Of a DNA stretch of 37,105 bases, positions 7,342-15,355 are shown in pieces. Made by a program: the position numbers and the translations under genes. The stretch's first letter is position 1. Each line of letters starts with the position of its first letter. The DNA comes from Candidatus Pollutiaquabacter sp. (GTDB lineage Bacteria > Bacteroidota > Bacteroidia > AKYH767-A > 2013-40CM-41-45). The stretch covers positions 1 to 37,105 of the forward strand of contig CAINVI010000005.1 of NCBI GenBank assembly GCA_903854075.1, written 5' to 3'. The notes under the pieces were generated by a model. The model was given only the letters and a program-made list of their open reading frames with translations, was not told where the DNA came from and did not search any database.

Positions 7342-10300
7342 ATGAAGCAAACTGTGATTACATCTATTGACACTGTTTACCGGGGAATGCCGGTCTACGA
7401 AGAATTATTACGTCGCGTATTGGTTATCGATGGTGCTATGGGTACCATGATTCAGCGGTATAAACTGGAGGAGCAGGATTACCGCGGCGACCGATTTCAG
7501 TCATTTGAAAAACCACTAAAAGGTAACAACGATTTGTTATGCCTTACGCGTCCGGAAATTATCGAAGCGATTCACCGTCAATATCTGGATGCCGGTGCTG
7601 ACATTATTGAAACCAACACCTTCAATGCGCAAAAGATTTCACTGGCCGATTACGGCATGGAACCGTTGGCGTATGAAATAAATGTTGAAGCGGCACGAAT
7701 TGCCCGCAGGGCAGTCGACAGTTACATGAAAGATAATCCGGGCTCAGGTCCGCGTTTCGTAGCCGGTGCTATTGGTCCAACCAATAGAACTGCGTCACTT
7801 TCTCCGGATGTAAACGATCCGGGATACCGTGCTACGACGTTCGACGATCTTGTCGATGCCTATGCAGAACAAGTTCGTGGTTTGATAGATGGCGGCTGTG
7901 ATCTGTTACTCGTGGAAACCATTTTTGATACCCTCAATGCGAAGGCGGCCTTGTTTGCGATAGAGTTGGTATTTGAAGAACGTGCAATTCGTTTGCCGAT
8001 GATGGTGTCAGGTACGATTACCGATGCCAGCGGACGCACGCTCAGCGGTCAAACCGTGGAAGCGTTTCTAATTTCTGTTTCGCATTTGCCGTTGTTGAGT
8101 ATTGGCTTGAATTGTGCACTCGGCGCCAAAGAAATGCGCCCGCATATCGAAGAGCTCTCTCAAAAGTCACCATTCTTTGTAAGCGCCTATCCGAATGCTG
8201 GGTTGCCGAATCAATTCGGTGAATACGATGAGACGCCGCACCATATGGGGCATCAGATAGAAGATTTCCTGAAGAGCGGATTCATTAATATCGTTGGTGG
8301 ATGTTGCGGTACAACACCGGATCATATTGCGCATATCGCACAACTCGCGAAATCCATTCCGCCACGACAAATTCCTGAAGTAGCGCCATGGTTGCGTCTG
8401 AGTGGATTGGAGGCTGTCGTTTATCGCCCGGAATCCAACTTCATGAATATCGGTGAACGTACTAATGTCACCGGTTCGCGGAAGTTTCTGCGACTCATTA
8501 AAGACAATCAATACGAAGAAGCACTGACCATCGCCCGTGATCAGGTTGATGGCGGTGCGCAAGCCATCGATGTGAATATGGACGAAGGAATGCTGGATGC
8601 TTCCTTTGCAATGACACGATTCCTGAACCTGATGGCATCGGAACCGGACATTGCGCGCATTCCGTTGATGATTGACTCGTCCAAGTTTCCTGCTATTGAA
8701 GCGGGATTGAAATGTTCACAAGGGAAAGCGATTGTGAATTCCATTTCTTTAAAAGAAGGTGAAGCTGAGTTTGTTCGTCAGGCCAAATTGATTCGGCGGT
8801 ACGGTGCAGCAGTCATCGTAATGGCGTTCGATGAAAAAGGCCAGGCGGATACGTTGCCACGTCGTATTGAAATTTGTGAACGTGCGTATCGGATTCTTAC
8901 TGAGAAGGTTCACTTTCCTCCGCAAGATATCATCTTCGATCCGAATATTTTTCCGGTCGCTACCGGCATGGATGAGCACCGAAAAAATGCGGTTGACTTT
9001 TTCGAAGCTACTCGATGGATAAAAAATAATTTACCGCACGCTAAGGTCAGCGGAGGCGTAAGTAATGTTTCATTTTCTTTCCGGGGTAACGACACGGTAC
9101 GAGAAGCTATTCATGCCGCGTTCTTATACCATGGAATTCAGGCGGGCATGGACATGGGGATCGTCAACCCCGGACAATTGCAGGTGTACGATGAGATTCC
9201 TAAAGATTTACTCGTCCTCGTTGAAGATGTGTTGCTGGACCGCCGCGATGATGCTACGGAACGGCTGATTGCACATGCGGAAACGCTGAAGGGTGTGGTT
9301 GGAAAGAAGGAGGAGAAAGAAGAAGTATGGCGTAGCGAGACCGTCGAGAAGCGTCTGGCGCATGCGTTAGTAAAAGGCATCACCGATTTCATTGAAATCG
9401 ATTTGGAGGAAGCGCTGACCAAGTATCCCAAGCCATTACACCTGATAGAAGGCCCGTTGATGGACGGTATGAATGTCGTTGGCGATCTTTTCGGAGCCGG
9501 CAAGATGTTTTTACCGCAGGTGGTTAAGAGTGCACGGGTGATGAAGAAGGCGGTAGCGTACCTGGAACCAATGCTGAATGCGGCTGATGGCGGAGTCGTT
9601 CGCGCCAATGCCGGAAAAGTATTGTTGGCTACCGTCAAGGGCGATGTGCATGATATCGGTAAGAACATTGTTGGTGTAGTATTGGCGTGCAACAACTATC
9701 AGGTAATTGATATTGGAGTTATGGTGCCCGCGGAGAAAATCCTGGAAGCTGCACGAAAGGAAAACGTGGATGTCATTGGCCTTAGCGGACTGATTACACC
9801 GTCGTTGGATGAGATGGTGCATGTAGCCAAGGAGTTGGAACGAGAAGGATTCTCGGTTCCTCTACTTATCGGTGGCGCGACTACATCAAAGGTTCATACT
9901 GCTGTAAAAATAGAACCCCATTATTCGCAGCCGGTGATCCACGTGAATGATGCTTCCCGAAGTGTGCCGGTAGTCAGTCAGTTGTTATCCAAAGAGCAGC
10001 GCCGTGAATTTGTGGCCACCACACGTGCCGAGTACGAGCGTGTTCGAGAGTACAACCGTCTTGCCAATTCACCGGATAAATACTTGTCGATCGAAGAAGC
10101 GCGTTCTAAGAGTTTCACGACGGATGAGGATCTGAAAATCGTTGCGCCGAGGGAGCAGGGGATAATGGTGTTTGACGATTATTCGTTGCAAGATATTGCC
10201 GAATATATCGACTGGACTCCGTTTTTTCATGCTTGGGAATTGAAAGGTGTTTATCCAAAAATTCTCGACGATCCTTCTCAAGGCGCTGAAGCCATGAAAT

Positions 10301-11058
10301 TGTTTACTGATGCCAAGGTAATGCTGGATCGTGTCATTGCCGAAAAATGGTTAAAGGCACGTGCAGTAGCAGGTGTTTTCCCCGCCTTGGCTACAGGTGA
10401 TGATATTGAGGTAATGGATGCTACCGGACAACACCCTGTCGCGATGTTTCACACGTTACGGCAACAGACACGCAAGCCGGATAGTCAGCCTAATATTGCG
10501 CTCGCTGACTTTGTGTTGTCCCGTGAAAAAGCTGTAGAAGGTCAAACCGATTATATCGGAGCGTTTGCTGTAACGGCCGGAATCGGTATAGACGCGTGGG
10601 TCGAGAAATTCGAAAAAGATAACGATGATTATTCTGCGATTTTATTGAAAGCGATTGCTGACCGATTAGCAGAAGCATTCGCGGAGTTGTTGCATAAGCG
10701 TGTTCGTCGTGAATTCTGGGGCTATGCAGCGGATGAACAGCTGACAAACAAAGAGCTGATCAAGGAGGAATACCGCGGAATTCGGCCGGCTCCCGGCTAT
10801 CCTGCACAACCTGATCATACGGAAAAGATCACCTTATGGAAATTGTTGGAGGTGGAAAAACATACCGGCATTCAACTGACCGATAGTATGGCCATGTTTC
10901 CTACCGCTTCGGTTAGCGGACTTTATTTCGCGCATCCGGAAGCCCATTACTTTGGATTAGGTCGTATCTCAAAAGATCAAATAACGGATTATGCAAGACG
11001 GAAAGGAATGTCTATACATGAGACCGAACGCTGGTTAGGCTCGGTGTTGGGATATTAA
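7342..11058 (+). CDS. metH: Cobalamin-dependent methionine synthase, full length
   Basis: MetH transfers a methyl group from 5-methyltetrahydrofolate to homocysteine through cobalamin. All modules are in one 1238-residue protein. The homocysteine domain (about 20-345) has the three zinc ligands Cys258, Cys321 and Cys322 (GLNC; GGCCGT). The pterin-binding domain (about 370-630) begins FMNIGERTNVTGSRKF. The B12 cap and binding domains (about 660-890) have D-V-H-D-I-G at 768-773, His770 being the lower cobalt ligand. The reactivation domain (about 920-1230) has RPAPGYPAQPDH starting at Arg1148 for SAM binding. The 16-20 residues before YEELLRRVLVIDGAMGTMI are extra relative to many homologues. 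Expression is predicted to be repressed by SAM through the upstream riboswitch. Confidence 0.97.
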   Translation: MKQTVITSIDTVYRGMPVYEELLRRVLVIDGAMGTMIQRYKLEEQDYRGDRFQSFEKPLKGNNDLLCLTRPEIIEAIHRQYLDAGADIIETNTFNAQKISLADYGMEPLAYEINVEAARIARRAVDSYMKDNPGSGPRFVAGAIGPTNRTASLSPDVNDPGYRATTFDDLVDAYAEQVRGLIDGGCDLLLVETIFDTLNAKAALFAIELVFEERAIRLPMMVSGTITDASGRTLSGQTVEAFLISVSHLPLLSIGLNCALGAKEMRPHIEELSQKSPFFVSAYPNAGLPNQFGEYDETPHHMGHQIEDFLKSGFINIVGGCCGTTPDHIAHIAQLAKSIPPRQIPEVAPWLRLSGLEAVVYRPESNFMNIGERTNVTGSRKFLRLIKDNQYEEALTIARDQVDGGAQAIDVNMDEGMLDASFAMTRFLNLMASEPDIARIPLMIDSSKFPAIEAGLKCSQGKAIVNSISLKEGEAEFVRQAKLIRRYGAAVIVMAFDEKGQADTLPRRIEICERAYRILTEKVHFPPQDIIFDPNIFPVATGMDEHRKNAVDFFEATRWIKNNLPHAKVSGGVSNVSFSFRGNDTVREAIHAAFLYHGIQAGMDMGIVNPGQLQVYDEIPKDLLVLVEDVLLDRRDDATERLIAHAETLKGVVGKKEEKEEVWRSETVEKRLAHALVKGITDFIEIDLEEALTKYPKPLHLIEGPLMDGMNVVGDLFGAGKMFLPQVVKSARVMKKAVAYLEPMLNAADGGVVRANAGKVLLATVKGDVHDIGKNIVGVVLACNNYQVIDIGVMVPAEKILEAARKENVDVIGLSGLITPSLDEMVHVAKELEREGFSVPLLIGGATTSKVHTAVKIEPHYSQPVIHVNDASRSVPVVSQLLSKEQRREFVATTRAEYERVREYNRLANSPDKYLSIEEARSKSFTTDEDLKIVAPREQGIMVFDDYSLQDIAEYIDWTPFFHAWELKGVYPKILDDPSQGAEAMKLFTDAKVMLDRVIAEKWLKARAVAGVFPALATGDDIEVMDATGQHPVAMFHTLRQQTRKPDSQPNIALADFVLSREKAVEGQTDYIGAFAVTAGIGIDAWVEKFEKDNDDYSAILLKAIADRLAEAFAELLHKRVRREFWGYAADEQLTNKELIKEEYRGIRPAPGYPAQPDHTEKITLWKLLEVEKHTGIQLTDSMAMFPTASVSGLYFAHPEAHYFGLGRISKDQITDYARRKGMSIHETERWLGSVLGY

Positions 11059-11107
11059 TTCTTCAGCAACGCTTGTTTGATTTTATTGAATTAAGTAATT
11101 TAAACGT

Positions 11108-11836
11108 ATGAAGTCTCTGCTGCTTTTTGGTTTTTCATGTTTGATGATGCTATCATCCTGTAGGAAAGACGAAGTGTGCGGAAATTGTGGTCCCCAATCA
11201 GTTGGTTTTGTGCTAGCGGGCGACAGTGCCTCGGTATATGGTGTGTACACCCGCTTTCAACCTATGCTTGAGATTATTGCGCCGTGGCACTCTGGCGCTT
11301 CTGCTGATGTTGATCTGAATGATGATGGCGTTATCGATATTACGATTGCTACTGCATGGATGATCTCGCCCGGCGGATTAAATGCTCGCCAGGCATCACT
11401 GAGTACATTAAATGATGGTGTCAAGTTCCGCTATAGTTGGTGGGCGGACACTACAATTTCATGGTATGTTACCACGCCCTTCGGAGGCATTACTTATTAT
11501 GAGAATTATAATAATGCCACCAGTTATCCTTCCAATGCAGTGATGTATCCTCTCGTTGATTCTGCTATTGCTCGCTTATCCTTTGCAGATACCATAGCCG
11601 TGTCACACGGCGATTGGCTTTCCGGTAATTTTTCCTTGGCACAATCCAATTTCACGTCGAATGGCACGACCTCCAGTTCTGTCGTGTTAGGTAATTTTAG
11701 CAATTCCACACCAGCTTATGTAGCATTCAAGGTGGAGCTTGCTGATCGTGTCGATTATGGCTGGCTGGAAATGTATGTTACTAATTGTTCCGAGGTGCAT
11801 ATTACGCGCAAAATGATCTTCAGGGCGAACCTGTAG
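11108..11836 (+). CDS. Secreted lipoprotein of unknown function
   Basis: A 242-residue protein with a lipoprotein signal: hydrophobic start MKSLLLFGFSCLMMLSSC with lipobox L-S-S-C (Cys18). After the lipid cysteine come C-x-x-C (about residues 24-27) and a Ca-binding-like loop DVDLNDDGVIDI (about 67-78), as in dockerin/FG-GAP style loops. Aromatic and Thr/Ser-rich strands follow, suggesting a beta fold. It ends with a second cysteine region (TNCSEVHI). I do not recognise a named family. It is probably on the outer or periplasmic membrane face. It starts 49 bases after metH and is probably not functionally connected with it. Confidence 0.7.
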   Translation: MKSLLLFGFSCLMMLSSCRKDEVCGNCGPQSVGFVLAGDSASVYGVYTRFQPMLEIIAPWHSGASADVDLNDDGVIDITIATAWMISPGGLNARQASLSTLNDGVKFRYSWWADTTISWYVTTPFGGITYYENYNNATSYPSNAVMYPLVDSAIARLSFADTIAVSHGDWLSGNFSLAQSNFTSNGTTSSSVVLGNFSNSTPAYVAFKVELADRVDYGWLEMYVTNCSEVHITRKMIFRANL

Positions 11837-11870
11837 TCTTGAAATTTTCTGAGCATCATTTTTTTTGGTT

Positions 11871-11886
11871 TTAGTAGAAATACTAA
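11871..11886. promoter_or_regulatory. Small hairpin with GAAA tetraloop between lipoprotein and transposase genes
   Basis: TTAGTA (11871-11876), GAAA, TACTAA (11881-11886) is a perfect 6-base-pair stem closed by a GNRA-type loop. It follows an eight-T run at 11859-11866. The 188-base gap 11837-12024 is otherwise A/T-rich with no gene; a -7-like TACTTTG lies near 11948. Function is unknown. Confidence 0.3.
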
Positions 11887-12024
11887 TCACTTTTCTTGCT
11901 TAAAATAACTGAATTAAAATTCACTGCAGTTTACCTTTCCATAGTACTTTGTCGTTATTGCTGATAAATCAATTTTGACGTAAACAGCACTTGATGACGC
12001 TAAAAAGAAGTACTGTTTCAAGGA

Positions 12025-12426
12025 ATGGCTCACGCCTTAAATAAGGTATGGATACATACCGTTTGGACTACGAAACACAGATCACCCGTTTTAAAACAGG
12101 AGATAGAGGAGGATTTATATAGGTTTATCAAGGTGCAGTTCGAAGAGCTGGATTGTCCTGCGCGTATTGTTAATGGGATGCCTGATCATATTCATTGTCT
12201 ATTTATGTTGCATCCTACAAGATCAATAGCTGAAGTGATCAAGCAAGTAAAGGGGAGTTCTTCACGATACATCAATACCGAAAATTTGGTGGCCGGAGGG
12301 TTTTCTTGGCAGGTTGGTTATGGTGCATTTTCGGTATCATACGGTATTTTAGACAAGATCTATTATTATATAAGGAATCAGAAGAAGCATCATGCTGCTA
12401 ATCGTAAGGATCCAATCGAATGGTAA
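12025..12426 (+). CDS. IS200-like/RAYT HUH transposase, C-terminally shortened
   Basis: A Y1-transposase domain protein of 133 residues. Visible features are the N-terminal strand V-W-I-H-T-V-W-T-T-K, the metal-binding HUH motif in G-M-P-D-H-I-H-C-L-F (about residues 52-61), W-Q-V-G-Y-G-A-F-S, and the catalytic Tyr helix Y-Y-Y-I-R-N-Q-K-K-H-H (about 112-122). These enzymes cut and join single-stranded DNA next to hairpins. Related proteins usually run some 25 residues further past the H-H. Here the protein stops after RKDPIEW, and the repeat cluster begins within a few bases of the stop. The core active site looks intact. It may be a domesticated REP-associated transposase (RAYT) or a decaying one. 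Confidence 0.85.
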   Translation: MAHALNKVWIHTVWTTKHRSPVLKQEIEEDLYRFIKVQFEELDCPARIVNGMPDHIHCLFMLHPTRSIAEVIKQVKGSSSRYINTENLVAGGFSWQVGYGAFSVSYGILDKIYYYIRNQKKHHAANRKDPIEW

Positions 12427-12428
12427 GT

Positions 12429-12560
12429 AAGCCACGAAACTCCCAGCAAGCCACGAAACTCCCAGCCAGCCACGAATTAATTCGTGGCTGGCCAGCACTA
12501 CCCAGCATACCACGAAACTCCCAGCAATTCGCGATTTAATTCGTGGATTGCCAATAACCA
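12429..12560. repeat. REP-like cluster: tandem 19-mers plus palindromes after the RAYT gene
   Basis: AAGCCACGAAACTCCCAGC occurs twice head to tail (12429-12447 and 12448-12466), and its last 16 bases recur with the leading bases changed to ATACCACG (near 12508-12525). Between them is a perfect 28-base palindrome at 12465-12492 centred on GAATTAATTC, whose arms are CCAGCCACGAA and its complement. A second, imperfect palindrome (CAATTCGCGA to TCGTGGATTG, about 12525-12551) follows. All units share the core CCACGAA. This is the layout of REP/BIME sequences beside a RAYT transposase. Confidence 0.85.
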
Positions 12561-12611
12561 TGTAAACCTTTACCTCCTTATCTTCGTGTTACCTATCAAA
12601 TAACCATAACC

Positions 12612-14699
12612 ATGAAAAAACTATTACTTGTACTGTTCATGCTGATCGCCGTTGGTCGAATTTCGGCTCAAAACTGCGCTTTTACAGCTTATTCCAATCC
12701 CAGCGGTGTGACACTGTATGCGGATACTAACTTAAGCCCTTCTAATACGAACTATCTGTGGACCTTTTCCAATGGATTGACGGCCACCGGCTTTAATCCG
12801 ACCGTTGCCCTGGCTCCGGGCGCCTATTCCGTTTGTATTGACTACGTCAACGGCGCACTCGGCACTACCATTTGTTCCTACTGTGACTCTATTTATGTTG
12901 GCGGCGGAACAACCTGCAATTTTATGATCATGTCCACGCCGGGTTCTAACCTGGTTGACTTTCACGTTACCGTTCCTGCCGGACAAATGGCACAATGGAG
13001 CTTCGGTGACGGTACTAATGGTACAGGCTCTACGCCTTGGCATAATTATGCCAGCCCCGGCACATATCAGGTGTGCGTTCAACTGATTGATATGGTTTCC
13101 CAGGTGGTTACCTGCACCTCTTGTCAGACCCTCACCTTGCCGCCAGCCAGCAATAACTGCAACTTCAACGCGGTTCCCGATTCTATGAATGGTTTGACCT
13201 ATTATTTCTATGCATCGCCTGCTTATCAGGGCTCTACCATTTCATGGACCTTTGGCGATAATACTTCCGGCGTAGGGTCATTTGTTTCTCATACGTATGC
13301 TTATAATGGTGTATTTGTAGCTTGCATGAATGAGACCGACAGCGCTGGAGTTCTATTGTGCTCTTCTTGTGTAAGCATGTATGTGGATTCAGTAGGGAAT
13401 TGCGGTATCAACGCAGTGAATCTTCAAGGCTCCACGTATTCCTTCAGTGTGCCAAGTCCGGTGATGAACGGAAATCTTGTTTCTTGGGATTTTGGTGACG
13501 GAACTACAGGAACAGGCAGCACAGCGTATCACTCCTACACTACTTCAGGTATCTTCAACGTTTGTGTGACCATAACGGATTCTACCGGATGGCAAATCTG
13601 CTCCAACTGTACAACTGTTGTCGACTCCTTCAACACTTTCAATTGTAATATTTTGTTCTCGCCTATGGGACAAAATACATTTTTGTTTTCGGTGCCATCG
13701 AACCCTTCAGCGTCAGGTTATGTTTGGGATTTCGGTGATGGAACTACAGGATCCGGTAATAATGTACAACATACATACGCGGCCCCAGGCGTTTATAACG
13801 TAACGGTGAATGTCACCGGTCTTGGTATGATATTATGCACATCAATTGTGACAGTTGCCGTATCAAATCCAGGTCCGACATGCAGTGCTTATTTCATGTC
13901 CAGTGTTCAGGCGATGGATGCCTATTTCGTTGATCTTTCAACAGGAACCTCTCCGAGTACCAGCTATTCCTGGGATTTCGGCGACGGTTCTCCGATTTCC
14001 ACACTTCGTTTTCCGCAGCATACCTACCCACAACCCGGTTTCTACATGGTGTGCCTGACGATCAGCGACGGATTGTGTGTCGATACGTTCTGCTCCATGG
14101 TGCAAGCTGACACAGCATTGATTATTAATCCGGGCTGTCAGGCATACTTTGCCACCGTGCAGTTGGCTCCTTACCAGTTGGCCGTTATCAATTTCAGTAA
14201 TGGAATGAACCTGAACTTCGCCTGGGATTTTGGCGATGGCAGTACTTCTAACCAAGCTTACCCAAGTCATCAGTATGCCAACACAGGTTCGTATAACTTA
14301 TGTCTGACGGTTTCCGATATGAACGGTTGTACGGACACGTATTGTGATACGATTTCCGTTGATTCGATGGGGTACATCTTCCGTTCACTGCCTGGATTTA
14401 CCATTTCGGTGTTGTCTCCTTCGATGTTGTCGGCCGGCATCAACGACGATATTCGTCCGCTGCGATTCACGGCATATCCAAATCCGGTAAATGATCTCCT
14501 TACGCTGGAGCGTGATGTAAATGCCAATGGAACGGCAAATTATCGCATCATCAACCTGCAAGGTGCAGTGGTGCTTAACGGAACTATCGATGCGAGCATT
14601 GCCACGCTCTCCTTAGGCACATTAGCACAGGGCGCCTACCTGCTTGAAGTGGTGGAGTCTAATGGTTACCGCAGTTACCGAAATCTGATTAAGTACTAA
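12612..14699 (+). CDS. Secreted multi-PKD protein with T9SS sorting domain
   Basis: A 695-residue exported protein. It has a signal peptide (MKKLLLVLFMLIAVGRISAQ) and seven PKD-like domains about 80 residues apart, with W-x-F-G-D-G-type cores near residues 48 (degenerate), 127, 210, 290, 370, 451 and 536. A C-terminal type A T9SS sorting domain (about 616-695) begins F-T-A-Y-P-N-P-V-N-D-L and ends A-Q-G-A-Y-L-L-E-V. Most repeats carry a regular set of cysteines (start Cys, a V-C in the H-x-Y strand region, and C-x-x-C or C-x-x-x-x-C at the end). It is probably an adhesin or surface structural protein delivered by type IX secretion. An imperfect -7 element TATCTTCG (12579-12586) precedes it; a strong terminator follows. 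Confidence 0.9.
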   Translation: MKKLLLVLFMLIAVGRISAQNCAFTAYSNPSGVTLYADTNLSPSNTNYLWTFSNGLTATGFNPTVALAPGAYSVCIDYVNGALGTTICSYCDSIYVGGGTTCNFMIMSTPGSNLVDFHVTVPAGQMAQWSFGDGTNGTGSTPWHNYASPGTYQVCVQLIDMVSQVVTCTSCQTLTLPPASNNCNFNAVPDSMNGLTYYFYASPAYQGSTISWTFGDNTSGVGSFVSHTYAYNGVFVACMNETDSAGVLLCSSCVSMYVDSVGNCGINAVNLQGSTYSFSVPSPVMNGNLVSWDFGDGTTGTGSTAYHSYTTSGIFNVCVTITDSTGWQICSNCTTVVDSFNTFNCNILFSPMGQNTFLFSVPSNPSASGYVWDFGDGTTGSGNNVQHTYAAPGVYNVTVNVTGLGMILCTSIVTVAVSNPGPTCSAYFMSSVQAMDAYFVDLSTGTSPSTSYSWDFGDGSPISTLRFPQHTYPQPGFYMVCLTISDGLCVDTFCSMVQADTALIINPGCQAYFATVQLAPYQLAVINFSNGMNLNFAWDFGDGSTSNQAYPSHQYANTGSYNLCLTVSDMNGCTDTYCDTISVDSMGYIFRSLPGFTISVLSPSMLSAGINDDIRPLRFTAYPNPVNDLLTLERDVNANGTANYRIINLQGAVVLNGTIDASIATLSLGTLAQGAYLLEVVESNGYRSYRNLIKY

Positions 14700-14725
14700 T
14701 TTCCTGTTTCTGTTTGTGGTTGGAG

Positions 14726-14754
14726 AGCAGGAGATTATCTCCTGCTTTCTTTTA
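14726..14754 (+). terminator. Intrinsic terminator after the PKD protein gene
   Basis: AGCAGGAGA (14726-14734) and TCTCCTGCT (14738-14746) form a perfect 9-bp stem with a 3-base loop, followed by TTCTTTTA. It lies between the PKD gene and the sigma factor gene, so the sigma factor probably has separate or read-through transcription. Confidence 0.8.
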
Positions 14755-14767
14755 TCCCCACATTGCC

Positions 14768-15355
14768 ATGCAACCAACGGAAGAATTATTGCAGCGTTGC
14801 TGTAAAGATGATCGAAGAGCTCACCTGGAACTTTACCGGATGAGCTTTTCGTTTATTTTTTCCGTATGTCGCAGGTACCATCATAATAAAGACGATGTGG
14901 AGGCGGCATTGAATGCCGTTTTTTTCAAAGTCATTGTTGGAATGCGCAGCTACCTCAAAAAAGATAAAAAAGTGCCTTTTGATTTATGGGTTCGTCGTAT
15001 CGCCTTGAATCATATCACCGACGAATATCGAAAAAATAAAAAGTACCGCGATTTACTCGATCAGTCTGTTTCTGCAGATCAATTTGCTGAAACGGTTTTT
15101 GATAACAGTGATTTCTCGGTAGCAGACGAGGATACTGTACTTCGGGCAATCGATAAGCTTCCGGCAATGGGCAAAGCGGTATTTAATCTGCACATCGTCG
15201 AAGGCTTCAAGCACGAGGAAATCGCTGCATTACTTGATATTTCTCCGAATACTTCTAAAGTGCATCTGCATCGGGCCAAAAAACAGCTGCAGGAAATCCT
15301 GCGACCTACTCCTAAAAAAAATCTAATTGTTTCTAATGATGAAACCAATGGATAA
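14768..15355 (+). CDS. ECF-type RNA polymerase sigma factor
   Basis: A 195-residue group IV sigma factor. Region 2 covers about residues 18-88 (L-E-L-Y-R-M-S-F-S-F-I-F-S-V-C-R-R-Y, then DLWVRRIALNHITDEYRKNKK). Region 4 is a helix-turn-helix at about 133-185 (LPAMGKAVFNLHIVEGFKHE, then AALLDISPNTSKVHLHRAKK). The frame is open slightly further upstream, but ATG 14768 begins the homologous part (MQPTEELLQRCCKDD) and avoids the preceding terminator. The next gene overlaps its end by 8 bases and encodes a membrane protein with a short cytoplasmic start, as expected for an anti-sigma partner. The target genes are unknown. Confidence 0.92.
   Translation: MQPTEELLQRCCKDDRRAHLELYRMSFSFIFSVCRRYHHNKDDVEAALNAVFFKVIVGMRSYLKKDKKVPFDLWVRRIALNHITDEYRKNKKYRDLLDQSVSADQFAETVFDNSDFSVADEDTVLRAIDKLPAMGKAVFNLHIVEGFKHEEIAALLDISPNTSKVHLHRAKKQLQEILRPTPKKNLIVSNDETNG

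Noticed and set aside
9138..9695. 185-codon minus-strand open frame inside metH
   Set aside because: It is antisense to the conserved metH B12 region; its Ser/Thr-rich composition is typical of a shadow frame.
12429..12525. CRISPR-like tandem repeats
   Set aside because: Units are directly adjacent with no unique spacers and no cas genes; they fit REP-type repeats.
12349..12561. Minus-strand open frame across the REP cluster
   Set aside because: It is produced by repeat sequence and the antisense of the transposase gene.
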